A stretch of DNA of 64,000 bases, taken from contig OY829891.1 in assembly GCA_963691905.1 (NCBI GenBank), forward strand, positions 248,001 to 312,000, in the 5' to 3' direction. The stretch is from QGON01 sp963691905 (GTDB taxonomy: Bacteria > Pseudomonadota > Gammaproteobacteria > Chromatiales > Chromatiaceae). Positions 27,231 to 36,872 of this stretch are shown piece by piece. The position numbers and the translations under genes were made by a program. Below the pieces are notes generated by a model. That model ran no database searches. It had not been told where the DNA came from and saw nothing but the letters and a program-made list of their open reading frames with translations. The first letter of the stretch is position 1. Each line of letters starts with the position of its first letter.

Positions 27231-28010
27231 TCAGACACCGATACCGCGTAGCCGTGATAACATCTCCTCCCGTCTCCGAACATCCCTGGCCGCCTGTTTG
27301 TAATAGCTCCGCAGGGACTTCTTGAGGTGGCGTAACACCACCTTGTCAGGCATCTCTTTCAAGACCGCAAACATCGCCAGCGCGTAGGTAATATCGAATT
27401 GAGACAGATAGCTGGAGCGCTCTGCCTGACCGCCGCCACAACTGCCACACGAACTGACCTTGAAACGAGAGGCGCTGTTGGCAAACATCAGTCCAAACCC
27501 CAGGAACACCGCAAGCACCTCAGTGCAGTGGGGCCAATTCTGCTCCCCACCCGGCGGTGACTCCTGGGCGGCAGAACCCAGGTAGTGGGCCAGCGTATGG
27601 GCGTATGTGGCGATAAGCGCTTCGGGATTGTTCACCAGGGCGGGATCGTAGGTGATGGTCAATCGGTTCACCTCATCGACGGAATCGGGAACACTACCCT
27701 GTAACCCGCGCAGAGCGCCCTCGATTTGCAGCTTTGGCGGCGCCATGATGTGACAGCTACTCTGATCGATCAGCCGGGTTGGCCAATGCGCCATCCCCGC
27801 ATATCCCTTGGCCTGTTCGAATATCAGATCCGCCATCCCATGAAGCGAGCTCTCCCTGCCGGGAAAATGTTTGTTGGAGGGTACAACCAGGATCGTTTCG
27901 TGGTAAAAAACCCCGGCATCAAAATTTCTCAGCGCCCAGGCATAGAGGTCAAACAGCCACTCGATCGACGCTTCGTCGAGGGCAGGTTTGTCTTTCAGGA
28001 AACCGAACAT
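27231..28010 (-). CDS. Conserved hypothetical protein with AHTLAHYLG motif
   Basis: A 259-residue cytoplasmic protein. It has ALIATYAHTLAHYLG (about residues 150-164), an HxxxxH helix that could bind metal, and a cysteine cluster SSCGSCGGGQ (about 208-217). No family is certain. The start is the ATG at 28010; a TTG lies directly before it. The divergent DUF3820 gene starts three bases away, so the two share a short promoter or overlapping transcripts. Confidence 0.65.
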   Translation of the reverse strand: MFGFLKDKPALDEASIEWLFDLYAWALRNFDAGVFYHETILVVPSNKHFPGRESSLHGMADLIFEQAKGYAGMAHWPTRLIDQSSCHIMAPPKLQIEGALRGLQGSVPDSVDEVNRLTITYDPALVNNPEALIATYAHTLAHYLGSAAQESPPGGEQNWPHCTEVLAVFLGFGLMFANSASRFKVSSCGSCGGGQAERSSYLSQFDITYALAMFAVLKEMPDKVVLRHLKKSLRSYYKQAARDVRRREEMLSRLRGIGV

Positions 28011-28012
28011 CA

Positions 28013-28234
28013 ATGACTACCACCCTGTTTGAAAAAGAGGACCTTATCTCAGTTGCAAGCATGCAGATGCCTTTCGGCAAATACAAGGGCCGGCCACTCA
28101 TTGACCTGCCTGAGGCCTATCTTCTCTGGTTTGCAGGCCGAGAATTTCCACAGGGTCGACTCGGTATGTTGATGCAGCTGACTTTGGAGATAAAAATCAA
28201 CGGTCTGGAGTATCTGATAAAGCCGCTCAGGTAG
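28013..28234 (+). CDS. DUF3820 family protein
   Basis: A 73-residue protein with the family pattern MPFGKYKGRPLIDLPEAYL and WFAGREFPQGRLGMLMQ. DUF3820 proteins are small and often described as putative quorum-sensing-regulated or exonuclease-associated, without a proven function. The frame is open upstream for 78 codons, but that part runs antisense to the neighbouring gene; the ATG here begins the conserved region. Confidence 0.85.
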   Translation: MTTTLFEKEDLISVASMQMPFGKYKGRPLIDLPEAYLLWFAGREFPQGRLGMLMQLTLEIKINGLEYLIKPLR

Positions 28235-28306
28235 GGCAGCCGGTTTGAGATAGGACAAATTCCTCCCTACACTAAGCTGGAACCAGACGCACTGACAACT
28301 GAGATC

Positions 28307-28855
28307 ATGGGCAAAAAATCCAACCTGGAAGACGAGAAAAATCTGTTTCGGGAGTCACTGGACGATATCAGTCCGCTTCCCCAGGACAGGACCGAGCCGT
28401 ATAAGAAACGTCTACCCCCCAGACCCCTTGATCTGGAAGACGAGGATGACGACGGATTTTCCGATACCGACCACTACTCCGACACCGAGATCGAAGCCAC
28501 CGATGAGCTGCTGTTCAGCCGTCCGGGAGTACAGGACCGTGTGATCCGCGATCTGCGCCGGGGACGGTTCGAAATCGGCCTTGAACTCGATCTGCACGGA
28601 CTTACCGTCGCTTATGCACGGGAGAATCTGGGGCTCTTCCTGACAGAGTGTCACCAACGACACATCCGTTGCGCCCGCATCATCCACGGCAAGGGTTATC
28701 GCTCGGAGAACCGCCAGCCGGTGCTGAAACAGAAGATCAACCTCTGGCTGCGCCAGCGCGAAGATGTACTCGCCTTCAGCTCCGCCACTAGGCGCGACGG
28801 CGGCACTGGCGCCGTCTATGTGCTGCTGCGCAATCCAAAAAAAGGCCGGCGATGA
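28307..28855 (+). CDS. smrA: Smr domain DNA endonuclease (SmrA type)
   Basis: A 182-residue protein: an acidic N-terminal half (EDEDDDGFSDTD) and a C-terminal Smr domain (about 95-178) with the catalytic-type LDLHGLTVAYARENL, IIHGKGYRSEN and a final GGTGAVYVLLR. Smr domains nick DNA or RNA. Its stop overlaps the start of the next gene by four bases (ATGA), suggesting an operon. Confidence 0.88.
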   Translation: MGKKSNLEDEKNLFRESLDDISPLPQDRTEPYKKRLPPRPLDLEDEDDDGFSDTDHYSDTEIEATDELLFSRPGVQDRVIRDLRRGRFEIGLELDLHGLTVAYARENLGLFLTECHQRHIRCARIIHGKGYRSENRQPVLKQKINLWLRQREDVLAFSSATRRDGGTGAVYVLLRNPKKGRR

Positions 28856-30546
28856 CTCTTTTGCAACTGAAATCTTTAAAATGGTGGTTTCTGGCGGGAT
28901 TGTTCTGCTGGTTCTGCATAATGCGCCCCTCTCATGCCGCCAAAATACTGCAATTTCATACTATTCCGGTACCTGTGACAGCAGAGGCACAACAACTGAC
29001 CCACACCTCCCGGGCGGTCGACCTGGGGGAAGAGACAGTTGCCATCGGCTATCACCCGCTCTTCCGCAATGGGGATCGTTTTGGTGATGAGACCTTCGGC
29101 CTGCTGCACGACTCTCACGGCCAGCCTCTGAAGAAAGAGGATGGCAGCCCACGAATTTCCAACAGCAACGACTTCTCCTCCCTGTTGCAGGTAGACGGGA
29201 AAATTTTCCTGCTCTCTCAATTCGAAGACATGCCCGCTGGAATCTATCTCAGCGAACTCCACCAGAGTGCCGAAACCGGTCTTCTGAAGGTGAAACGCAC
29301 CCGGCCACTCGATCTGGCGCCTCTCAACGGGGCCTGGAATCTCTGTGCAGGCAGTGTCACGCCCTGGAATACACACCTCGCATCAGAGGAGTACGAACCC
29401 AACGCAGCGGCGGTCGATGACATCCCCGATCGTTCCTATCAGTTGATGGCCAGTTATACGGGTGGAGATCCGGCTCAACTCAATCCCTACGACTATGGCT
29501 GGCAACTGGAGGCCCGCGTCGACTCGTTCGATCAGGTCCAGCTCACCCGGCACTACGCGATGGGGCGATTCTCCCCGGAAGCCGGCATCGTGATGCCCGA
29601 TCGCAAAACGGTCTATATCACCGATGACGGCAACAACACCGCACTGTTCCGCTTTGTGGCCGACCGGGCCGGAGATCTCTCCAGCGGGAGGCTCTTTGCC
29701 GCACGCTGGATTCAGACCAGCCGTCACAATGGGGGCAGCGCAGAACTGGACTGGATTCCACTGGGACATGCCGATGATGCGACGATAAAAAAGCAGATCG
29801 ACCGGCGCATCGGTTTTGATGAGATATTCCACTATAGCCATCCCGGTCTCGGTAACGAATGTCCCAACGGCTACCGGGCCATCAATACCCGCTGGCGACA
29901 CGAGTGTCTGCGAGTCAGATCCGGCATGGAGCAGACCGCATCCCGCTTGGAGAGCCGCCGTTACGCGGCCCTGTTAGGGGCGACCACTGAGTTCAGCAAG
30001 ATGGAGGGGGTGACCTACGATTCGGCAACCAACCGTCTTTATATCGCCATGACATCGCTATCGAAAGGGATGGAGGACAACCGAAAGAAAAATATTCCCA
30101 ACGACCGGTGGGACCGGGGTGGCCCCAACCATATCCGCCTGCCCTACAATCCCTGCGGTGCCGTCTACACTCTGGAACTGGACGAAGCGTATGTGGGCCA
30201 CAGCATGCGGGCACTGGTGACCGGACATCCGGCTAAAGGCGACCCGGATAATCGTTGCGATACTGCCGGCATCGCCAACCCCGATAACCTGACCTTCATC
30301 CAGGGTCAGGAGACCCTGATCATTGCCGAGGACTCCTCAAAAGGCCACCGCAACAATGCACTCTGGGGCTACCGGGTCACCAGTGGAGAACTGACCCGCA
30401 TCCAAACCGCCCCGCTCGGCGCAGAGATCACCGGCGCCTACCATTTCCCCGACGTCAACGGCTGGGGTTATCTATTCAGCGTGATCCAACATCCACTGAA
30501 TGCAGCTTCGATTACGGGCTACATCGGACCCTTTCCGTCGCACTGA
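28852..30546 (+). CDS. PhoX-like (DUF839) secreted protein
   Basis: A 564-residue exported protein: signal peptide (WWFLAGLFCWFCIMRPSHA, ending near residue 30), then a six-bladed propeller domain of the DUF839/PhoX family. Visible family segments include MEGVTYDSATNRLYIAMT and ADNLTFIQ-type stretch NPDNLTFIQGQETLIIAED. PhoX enzymes are calcium-activated, iron-dependent alkaline phosphatases, but not all DUF839 proteins are; the catalytic cysteine/acid set was not verified. Overlaps smrA. Confidence 0.8.
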   Translation: MTLLQLKSLKWWFLAGLFCWFCIMRPSHAAKILQFHTIPVPVTAEAQQLTHTSRAVDLGEETVAIGYHPLFRNGDRFGDETFGLLHDSHGQPLKKEDGSPRISNSNDFSSLLQVDGKIFLLSQFEDMPAGIYLSELHQSAETGLLKVKRTRPLDLAPLNGAWNLCAGSVTPWNTHLASEEYEPNAAAVDDIPDRSYQLMASYTGGDPAQLNPYDYGWQLEARVDSFDQVQLTRHYAMGRFSPEAGIVMPDRKTVYITDDGNNTALFRFVADRAGDLSSGRLFAARWIQTSRHNGGSAELDWIPLGHADDATIKKQIDRRIGFDEIFHYSHPGLGNECPNGYRAINTRWRHECLRVRSGMEQTASRLESRRYAALLGATTEFSKMEGVTYDSATNRLYIAMTSLSKGMEDNRKKNIPNDRWDRGGPNHIRLPYNPCGAVYTLELDEAYVGHSMRALVTGHPAKGDPDNRCDTAGIANPDNLTFIQGQETLIIAEDSSKGHRNNALWGYRVTSGELTRIQTAPLGAEITGAYHFPDVNGWGYLFSVIQHPLNAASITGYIGPFPSH

Positions 30547-30588
30547 TCCGGTTAATGCCGTGACGGGTTCGTAGTTTCGATTAATTTG

Positions 30589-30653
30589 TGGGAGCGGCGC
30601 CCCGCCGCGAATTGCCTACCTATGGAGTCATCGCGGCGGGGCGCCGCTCCTAC
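30589..30653. repeat. REP-A palindrome, copy 2
   Basis: GGGAGCGGCGCCCCGCCGCG, loop, and complementary arm ending CTCCTAC. The truD stop codon (30628-30630, minus strand) falls within it, so the arm encodes the last residues of TruD (GRSGAPPR). Confidence 0.88.
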
Positions 30654-31704
30654 CCACCGCAGGCTCGCTGACCTGCAGCAGCTCCCGCAACATTACCGTC
30701 GCATAGCAGCCTGCCGGAAGAAAAAAACTCAACGCCAACACACCTGCTTCAGGAAACTCCCATCGCAGATCATCCACACCAACCCGCAGGGTACGGCGAT
30801 CCTGCTCCAATCCAACGTGTTCCAGGCTGTTGCGCCATTCACCGAAGGGGGCCAATACCTGCTCTTCAAGGGTCAGAACATCTTCTCCGACCGGCAGTCT
30901 GCCCCGTCCCCAGAGAGGGCCGCTGGGGTGGATATCCTTCTCACGGCAGCGACGCTGGATCTCTTCATCGATCTCCTCCACACTAAAGCTGGAACGGGAG
31001 CCATCCAGCGAAGCACGTTCTCCGGGCAGAATTCGATCCCAATCCTGCCGACGAATGCGCTCTGCCAGTACCTGGTTGAATAGCTGTGACCTTACCGCGG
31101 AGATCAACAACCCGCGCAATTTACGGTCGATTCGTCCGCTTTGGCCGGAAAAAAACAGGTCGGCCTGTGCCAAATTGCCGTAGTCGTGGCCAAATCGCTG
31201 TGTTCCAAAGTAGTTTGGAAAACCCAGTTCCCGAAGCTGCCGCAGACGCTGTTGCAACAGGTCTGTATCGGCTTCAATCCCGCGAACCAACAACCGGAAA
31301 CGGTTGCCCCGCAGGGCGCCCTGCTTAAGCTTCCTGCGATGCCGCTCGTGGACAAGGACTTCGACCAACTCAGAGTTAAACGTCTCCCAGTCGGGTTCCG
31401 CTCGACCGGCCAGACGCACGGAAAACCACTGGGTCGTCACTGCATGCCGATCTTTAAGGCCCGCGTAACTCACATCCCTGGCAGGCACATCGGCAAACCT
31501 TGCCAGCTGGCGCGACAGCCAGACCGTGTTGGTGTCCCGTTTGCGCAGCTGGATCAATACATGTTCGCCCTCACCATCCGGAGAGAAGCCGAGAACCTCT
31601 TCCACCTGGAAATCCGCCGCCGAGCCGCGAATCAGGCCGACCCCCACCGACCCACCGTGGGCAAACGGCATCTCATCGAGCTTTTGCCAGGTCTGGTCGG
31701 TCAC
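30628..31704 (-). CDS. truD: tRNA pseudouridine(13) synthase TruD
   Basis: A 358-residue enzyme that isomerises U13 of tRNA-Glu. The catalytic motif YAGLKDRHAVTTQWFSV (D about 83), GFPNYFGTQRFG and the late SLDGSRSSF are all present. The C-terminal eight residues come from the REP-A element, an appended tail rather than conserved sequence. The start overlaps the ispF stop by four bases. Confidence 0.96.
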   Translation of the reverse strand: MTDQTWQKLDEMPFAHGGSVGVGLIRGSAADFQVEEVLGFSPDGEGEHVLIQLRKRDTNTVWLSRQLARFADVPARDVSYAGLKDRHAVTTQWFSVRLAGRAEPDWETFNSELVEVLVHERHRRKLKQGALRGNRFRLLVRGIEADTDLLQQRLRQLRELGFPNYFGTQRFGHDYGNLAQADLFFSGQSGRIDRKLRGLLISAVRSQLFNQVLAERIRRQDWDRILPGERASLDGSRSSFSVEEIDEEIQRRCREKDIHPSGPLWGRGRLPVGEDVLTLEEQVLAPFGEWRNSLEHVGLEQDRRTLRVGVDDLRWEFPEAGVLALSFFLPAGCYATVMLRELLQVSEPAVGRSGAPPR

Positions 31705-32180
31705 GCTGCCTCCTCCTCCAGCAGCGCTACGGCATAGGCTGCGATACCCTCACCCCGTCCCGTGAATCCCATACCTTCGGTAGTGGTTGCCTTCACGTTG
31801 ACTCTGGCCGGTTCGACCTGCAGATCGCTCGCCAGTCGTGCCTGCATGGTATCGATATAGGGTGCGAGTTTAGGCCGCTGCGCCACTGCGGTAAGGTCCA
31901 CGTTGCCGACACGCAATCCCGCGTCCTGTACCAGTTTCACCACTCGCTGCAACAGCAGGCGACTGTCGATCCCGGCATATTCGTTGGCGCTGTCCGGGAA
32001 GTGGCGGCCGATATCCCCCATCCCGGCGGCACCCAGTAACGCATCGCAAAGCGCATGAATCAGCACATCTCCGTCAGAGTGCGCCTTGAGGCCCTGATCG
32101 TGCTCTATCTCCACGCCGCCCAACAACAGCCGTTTTCCACTTTCAAAACGGTGGGCATCATAACCCTGGCCAATGCGCAT
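31701..32180 (-). CDS. ispF: 2-C-methyl-D-erythritol 2,4-cyclodiphosphate synthase
   Basis: Catalyses the MEP-pathway cyclisation step. The 159-residue enzyme starts MRIGQGYDAHRF, with D8 and H10 as zinc ligands, then HSDGDVLIHALCDALLGA, DLTAVAQRPKLAPY and KATTTEGMGFTGRGEG. A GAGGAG ribosome site precedes the ATG at 32180; the longer frame is not conserved. ispD lies 1.4 kb upstream with an HDOD gene between, so the usual ispDF pair is split. Confidence 0.97.
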   Translation of the reverse strand: MRIGQGYDAHRFESGKRLLLGGVEIEHDQGLKAHSDGDVLIHALCDALLGAAGMGDIGRHFPDSANEYAGIDSRLLLQRVVKLVQDAGLRVGNVDLTAVAQRPKLAPYIDTMQARLASDLQVEPARVNVKATTTEGMGFTGRGEGIAAYAVALLEEEAA

Positions 32181-32329
32181 TATTTTCTCCTCGACAGAAA
32201 AGGAATCTAAAGAGTTTGCCTCTGCGGACGCTAACCAGTCAGAGAGCACCGGTGAATTCTAACGATCCCCGCTGCGGAACCCAACAGGAAAAGCGCAAAC
32301 CTTATCCAGCGCGAGTTGAGAAAAAACAG

Positions 32330-33586
32330 ATGAGTCACAACGTTGTAACAGCCACTGCCAGTGAAATTCTGCGCTTTAATCCAATCAGGAAGCTTCCCGC
32401 TCGCGTTCTGGAGTATGTCGCCACTTTCGGCACGGTGGAGCACTTCAGCAGTGGTACCCAGGTTGTTACAGAGGGGACAAAGGATCCATTTGTCAGCTAC
32501 CTGATGCATGGCGAAGTGGATATCGACTGCAATGACGGCACCCATCTGAATCTCAAGGCGGAGTCGAACCGCAGCACCTATCCACTCTCGGTGAAGCTGC
32601 CCCACGCCTGTAGTGTCACGGCACAAAATGCAGTCGTCCTGTTGAAGATGCCACGGGAGATCATCCAGAGCATTGCCTCTCTGCCCACCGATGAGTCCGG
32701 GCAGGATTCACAATCGATAGAACTGAAAGAGAGTGGCGGCCCAGAGGCCCGTCTCTACTGGGAGTTTCACCAAGCAATGAAAGATGGGCACATCGAACTG
32801 CCCAGCATGCCGGATGTCGCTACCCGAATCGCAAAAGTGGTCAACAACCCCACAACGGACAGCGACGACATTGCCCGCGTGATACAGGCCGATCCAACGA
32901 TCGCTGCACGGGTTATCAGCGTCGTCAACAGTGCCGCCTACCGCGGACAAGACAAAATCGGTGACCTGCCGGAAGCTGTGACCCGCCTCGGGCGCAATGT
33001 CACGCACAATCTGGTGATCAGCTTCGCCTTGGGTTCCCTCTTTAAAAGTCGTTCGAAACACTTGCAACGACGCATGATCTCCAGCTGGAAACACGCCTGT
33101 CAGGTGGCGCCGATCTGTCATGAACTGGCCAGGGTCACCCCAGGACTCAGTCCGGACCGGGCGTTGCTCAGCGGCCTGGTGCACGATATCGGTGCACTGC
33201 CAATCATCAGTGCAGGCAGGAGTCACCCGGAGATGTCCGAGAATCCAAAACTGCTGGATCAGGTGATCAACAACCTGCAGGCGGAAGTCGGCGCCATGGT
33301 ATTGAGAAAATGGGGGTTTGCAGACGAGTTCGTTCAGGCGGCGCTACACGCGGAAGACTGGATGGCGGATGACGGCGATCGACCCAACTATGCCGACCTT
33401 GTGAGGGTCGCCCAGTTACATGTCTATATCGGCACACCTATGATGCGTTCCCTGCCGCGCATGGATCTGACCCCCTCATTTCACAAGCTGGCGTTGGGTA
33501 GACTCACGCCGAGTTGCTCACTGAGTATCATTGAGCGGGCAAAAAGCGACATCCGGGAGATGCAGCAACTACTCACCGGCGGATGA
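32330..33586 (+). CDS. HDOD domain protein with cyclic-nucleotide-binding-like N-terminus
   Basis: A 418-residue signalling protein. The N-terminal region (about 20-130, FSSGTQVVTEGTKDPFVSYL and YLMHGEVDI) resembles a cNMP-binding beta roll. The C-terminal HDOD domain (about 155-360) has LPSMPDVATRIAKVV, VVNSAAYRG and GLVHDIGALPI. HDOD proteins are catalytically dead relatives of HD phosphohydrolases acting in signalling. Start set at MSHNVV; the upstream frame runs to 32216 without a ribosome site. Its 3' end overlaps the convergent ispD by 18 bases. Confidence 0.85.
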   Translation: MSHNVVTATASEILRFNPIRKLPARVLEYVATFGTVEHFSSGTQVVTEGTKDPFVSYLMHGEVDIDCNDGTHLNLKAESNRSTYPLSVKLPHACSVTAQNAVVLLKMPREIIQSIASLPTDESGQDSQSIELKESGGPEARLYWEFHQAMKDGHIELPSMPDVATRIAKVVNNPTTDSDDIARVIQADPTIAARVISVVNSAAYRGQDKIGDLPEAVTRLGRNVTHNLVISFALGSLFKSRSKHLQRRMISSWKHACQVAPICHELARVTPGLSPDRALLSGLVHDIGALPIISAGRSHPEMSENPKLLDQVINNLQAEVGAMVLRKWGFADEFVQAALHAEDWMADDGDRPNYADLVRVAQLHVYIGTPMMRSLPRMDLTPSFHKLALGRLTPSCSLSIIERAKSDIREMQQLLTGG

Positions 33587-34276
33587 TTGACGATCCAGGT
33601 AGAAGGCTGCCAGGGTAAGATCTTCTGGACAGGTGACCTTAATGTTATCACTTCGACCCTCCACCATCCTGGGCTGAAACCCGGCCAACTCCATGGCGCT
33701 GGCATCATCGGTCACCAGTTTTCCGCTATCAAGAGCATCACTCAGCGCCTGACGCAACATGCCCAGCCGGAACATCTGCGGCGTGAATGCGCGCCATAGA
33801 GGCTCCCGCGGAATCGTTGCCACGACCCGCTCTCCTGTCTCGACCGATTTCACCGTATCGTGCAGCGGCACACCGAGCAGACCGCCGACCTGATCATCGC
33901 CGAGCTGATCCATCAGGTTATCCAGATCCTCTCGATGGATACAGGGACGCGCCGCGTCGTGTACCAAAACCCAATCCGACTCTGCAACCCGTCCCACCAT
34001 CACACGCAAAACATTAAGCACGGAGTGACAGCGCTCCTCGCCGCCTCCAACCCGGACCACCCGTGGATCTTCCGCGAACGAGGTTGACGACCACCAACCA
34101 TCCTCTTCTGAAAGCGCCACGAAAACGCCTGAGATTTTTGGGTGCGTCAACAATCTTGACAGGGTCTGCTCAATCAGGGGGCGGCCCAGGAGGGGAAGAT
34201 ACTGCTTCGGCACTGCGTTGGCCATTCGTTTGCCAACGCCTGCAGCGGGAACCACCGCCCAGAAGCGGTCACTCAT
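33569..34276 (-). CDS. ispD: 2-C-methyl-D-erythritol 4-phosphate cytidylyltransferase
   Basis: A 235-residue CDP-ME synthase of the MEP pathway. The nucleotide-binding start AVVPAAGVGKRMANAVPKQY (residues 7-26), VLVHDAARPC (about 102-111) and DDASAMELAG are conserved. It overlaps the ftsB stop by four bases, giving the usual ftsB-ispD order. Confidence 0.96.
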   Translation of the reverse strand: MSDRFWAVVPAAGVGKRMANAVPKQYLPLLGRPLIEQTLSRLLTHPKISGVFVALSEEDGWWSSTSFAEDPRVVRVGGGEERCHSVLNVLRVMVGRVAESDWVLVHDAARPCIHREDLDNLMDQLGDDQVGGLLGVPLHDTVKSVETGERVVATIPREPLWRAFTPQMFRLGMLRQALSDALDSGKLVTDDASAMELAGFQPRMVEGRSDNIKVTCPEDLTLAAFYLDRQSSAGE

Positions 34277-34563
34277 TGGGTCGTGATCTGGGATTGATCG
34301 ATCACCTGGTAGAAGACCTCTCCCTCCTTGATCATGCCCAATTCACTGCGAGCCCGCTCTTCAAGTGCCGCACTGCCGCTGCGCAGATCTTCAACCTCAG
34401 CCTGCAATGCACTGTTGCGCCTCTTCAGATCGACCAGCGCCGCCTCTTGGCGGGTTATCTCATTTTCCAGGTTGTTCACTTCCGCCAGACTCCCCTCACC
34501 GACCCAGAGGCGGTATTGCAGAAAGGCAAGCAGCAGAAACAGGATGGCAACCAGAATACGCAT
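34273..34563 (-). CDS. ftsB: Cell division protein FtsB
   Basis: A 96-residue bitopic membrane protein of the FtsQLB divisome complex: short cytoplasmic start, one transmembrane helix (ILVAILFLLLAFLQYRLW, about 3-20), then a leucine zipper coiled coil and the EERARSELGMIKEGE segment. Located between eno and ispD, its classical position. Confidence 0.95.
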   Translation of the reverse strand: MRILVAILFLLLAFLQYRLWVGEGSLAEVNNLENEITRQEAALVDLKRRNSALQAEVEDLRSGSAALEERARSELGMIKEGEVFYQVIDQSQITTQ

Positions 34564-34619
34564 AGCATCAACTATATCAAGTGAGGAGCAATAAACACGG
34601 GGTTCGCGTTATTAGGGAC

Positions 34620-34644
34620 GTAGGGTGCGCACAGCGCACCCTAC
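34620..34644. repeat. REP-B palindrome (variable-arm family)
   Basis: GTAGGGTGCGcacagCGCACCCTAC, a perfect 10-bp palindrome between ftsB and eno. It belongs to a family with loop (A)GCgcAGCG-like core and variable arms; see 45701, 40201, 47501 and 53681. Confidence 0.75.
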
Positions 34645-34684
34645 CAGACTCTCTCGACCCAGGTGCCACCCGCTCCAGGAGGGC

Positions 34685-35965
34685 TCAGATATCGACGGGG
34701 AAGGCATCCGCCCCCGCGTAGACCGCCGTATCTCCCAACTGATCCTCAATACGCATCAGCTGATTGTATTTGGCGACTCGATCGGAGCGGGAGAGAGAAC
34801 CGGTTTTGATCTGCCCGGTGCTGGTAGCCACCACCAGATCTGCAATGGTGGTATCTTCGGTCTCACCTGAACGATGGGAGATCACTGCGCTGTAACCCGC
34901 CGCCTTAGCCATATCGATGGCGGCCAGGGTCTCGGTCAGGGTGCCGATCTGGTTGACCTTGATGAGGATGGAGTTGCCGATCTTCTCGCGGATACCGCGT
35001 TCAAGAATCGCAGTATTGGTAACAAACAGATCGTCGCCCACCAGCTGCACCTTGCTGCCGAGTTTTTCCGTGTGGTATTTCCAGCCGTCCCAGTCACCCT
35101 CGTCCATACCGTCTTCGATGGAGATGATCGGATACTGATCCACCCAACCCGCCAGGTAGTCGGTGAACTCTTCAGCAGTAAATTTACGGCCTTCAGAGGC
35201 CAGATTGTAGAGCCCGTCTTCGTAGAACTCGGAACTGGCCACATCGAGGCCAAGGTAGATGTCCTTGCCGGCGGAGAACCCCGCTTTGCCGATCGCCTCC
35301 AGGATAACTTCGATGGCCGCCTCATTGGAAGGCAGATCGGGTGCGAAGCCACCCTCGTCGCCCACACTGGTGGCCATGCCGCGACTGCTCAGCACACTGG
35401 CCAGGGCGTGAAACACCTCGGCACCGTATCGTACAGCTTCACGAATGGAACCCGCACCCACCGGCAGAATCATGAACTCCTGCAGATCGACGCTGTTCCT
35501 GGCGTGTGCGCCGCCGTTGATGATATTCATCATCGGCACCGGCAGGCGGTAGGGTCCATCAGAGAGGGAACGATAGAGCGGCAACGCCCGCTCCTGGGCA
35601 GCCGCATGAGCGGTCGCCAGGGAGATACCCAATAGTGCGTTGGCCCCCATGTTGGCCTTGTTATCCGTGCCGTCGAGTTCGAGCATGCAGTTGTCCACTG
35701 CTGCCTGATCGGTGACGTCCATGCCAACCAGAGCATCCCGCAGGGGACCATTGACATGGGAGACCGCTTTCAGCACACCCTTGCCCAGATAACGCCCACT
35801 GTCCCCATCTCTCAGTTCCAGTGCTTCGCGGGAGCCGGTGGAGGCGCCGGAAGGCACCATGGCACGGCCGATGGCACCCTCGGCGGTGAACACATCGGCT
35901 TCAATGGTGGGATTACCCCGGGAATCGAGGATCTCCCGTCCACGAATATCAACTATTTCGGACAT
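34685..35965 (-). CDS. eno: Enolase
   Basis: Converts 2-phosphoglycerate to phosphoenolpyruvate. The 426-residue protein has the start IVDIRGREILDSRGNPTIEA, GASTGSREALELRDGD, the signature ILIKVNQIGTLTET and SHRSGETEDTTIADL. Metal and catalytic residues are in the expected places. Precedes ftsB, the standard arrangement; kdsA and pyrG lie upstream on the same strand. Confidence 0.98.
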   Translation of the reverse strand: MSEIVDIRGREILDSRGNPTIEADVFTAEGAIGRAMVPSGASTGSREALELRDGDSGRYLGKGVLKAVSHVNGPLRDALVGMDVTDQAAVDNCMLELDGTDNKANMGANALLGISLATAHAAAQERALPLYRSLSDGPYRLPVPMMNIINGGAHARNSVDLQEFMILPVGAGSIREAVRYGAEVFHALASVLSSRGMATSVGDEGGFAPDLPSNEAAIEVILEAIGKAGFSAGKDIYLGLDVASSEFYEDGLYNLASEGRKFTAEEFTDYLAGWVDQYPIISIEDGMDEGDWDGWKYHTEKLGSKVQLVGDDLFVTNTAILERGIREKIGNSILIKVNQIGTLTETLAAIDMAKAAGYSAVISHRSGETEDTTIADLVVATSTGQIKTGSLSRSDRVAKYNQLMRIEDQLGDTAVYAGADAFPVDI

Positions 35966-36038
35966 ACTGTCTCCGTAATTCGATCAAAAAATTCTGTAGT
36001 AAACCGAAGAAATATTCTCCGATTGTGACAAGCTCCGC

Positions 36039-36872
36039 TCAGATGCTGGTCTCAATAAAAGGTGCCGCCTTGACGGTGCTGTCGATGGCCATCAAGGTTT
36101 GCAGCAATTCCCGGATGCGCTCGAGGGGCCATGAATTGGGACCATCGCTAAGTGCCCTCTCCGGGTTGGGGTGGGTCTCCATGAAGAGACCGGAGATGCC
36201 CGCCGCCACTGCCGCCCGCGCCAGCACGGGGATAAACTCCCGCTGCCCCCCCGAGCTGCCGCCCTGCCCTCCGGGCAGTTGTACGGAGTGGGTGGCATCG
36301 TAAACCACCGGGCAGTGGCTTTCGCGCATCGCCGCCAGCGAACGCATGTCGGAGACCAGGTTGTTGTAACCGAAGGAGACGCCACGATCGCAGACCATAA
36401 TCTGCTCGTTGCCCTCTGCCCTGGCCTTGTCCACCACATGTTTCATGTCCCAGGGGGCGAGAAACTGGCCCTTCTTGATATTTACCGGCAGCCCCTGACA
36501 GGCCACATTGCGGATGAAATTGGTCTGGCGGCAGAGAAACGCCGGGGTCTGCAGCACATCCACCACATCCGCCACTTCTGACAGCGGCGTATCCTCATGC
36601 ACATCCGTCAGGACCGGCACACGGATCTGCTCCCGTACCTTTTCAAGAATCCGTAACCCCTCCTCCAGCCCGGGACCGCGAAAACTGTTGCCGGAGGAGC
36701 GGTTCGCCTTGTCGAAAGAGGACTTGTAGATAAACGGGATACCCAGCTCTGCGGTGATCGTCTTCAACCTGCCTGCAGTATCCAGAGCCAGCTGCTCACT
36801 CTCGATGACACAGGGGCCGGCAATGAGAAACAGGGGCCTGTCCAGCCCGACTTCAAATCCGCACAGATTCAT
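36039..36872 (-). CDS. kdsA: 3-deoxy-8-phosphooctulonate synthase
   Basis: A 277-residue KDO-8-phosphate synthase that condenses PEP and arabinose 5-phosphate for lipopolysaccharide synthesis. Starts with FLIAGPCVIESEQLALDTA, then YKSSFDKANRSS, VLTDVHEDTPL, and VVYDATHSVQLPGG. Overlaps pyrG by four bases. Confidence 0.97.
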   Translation of the reverse strand: MNLCGFEVGLDRPLFLIAGPCVIESEQLALDTAGRLKTITAELGIPFIYKSSFDKANRSSGNSFRGPGLEEGLRILEKVREQIRVPVLTDVHEDTPLSEVADVVDVLQTPAFLCRQTNFIRNVACQGLPVNIKKGQFLAPWDMKHVVDKARAEGNEQIMVCDRGVSFGYNNLVSDMRSLAAMRESHCPVVYDATHSVQLPGGQGGSSGGQREFIPVLARAAVAAGISGLFMETHPNPERALSDGPNSWPLERIRELLQTLMAIDSTVKAAPFIETSI

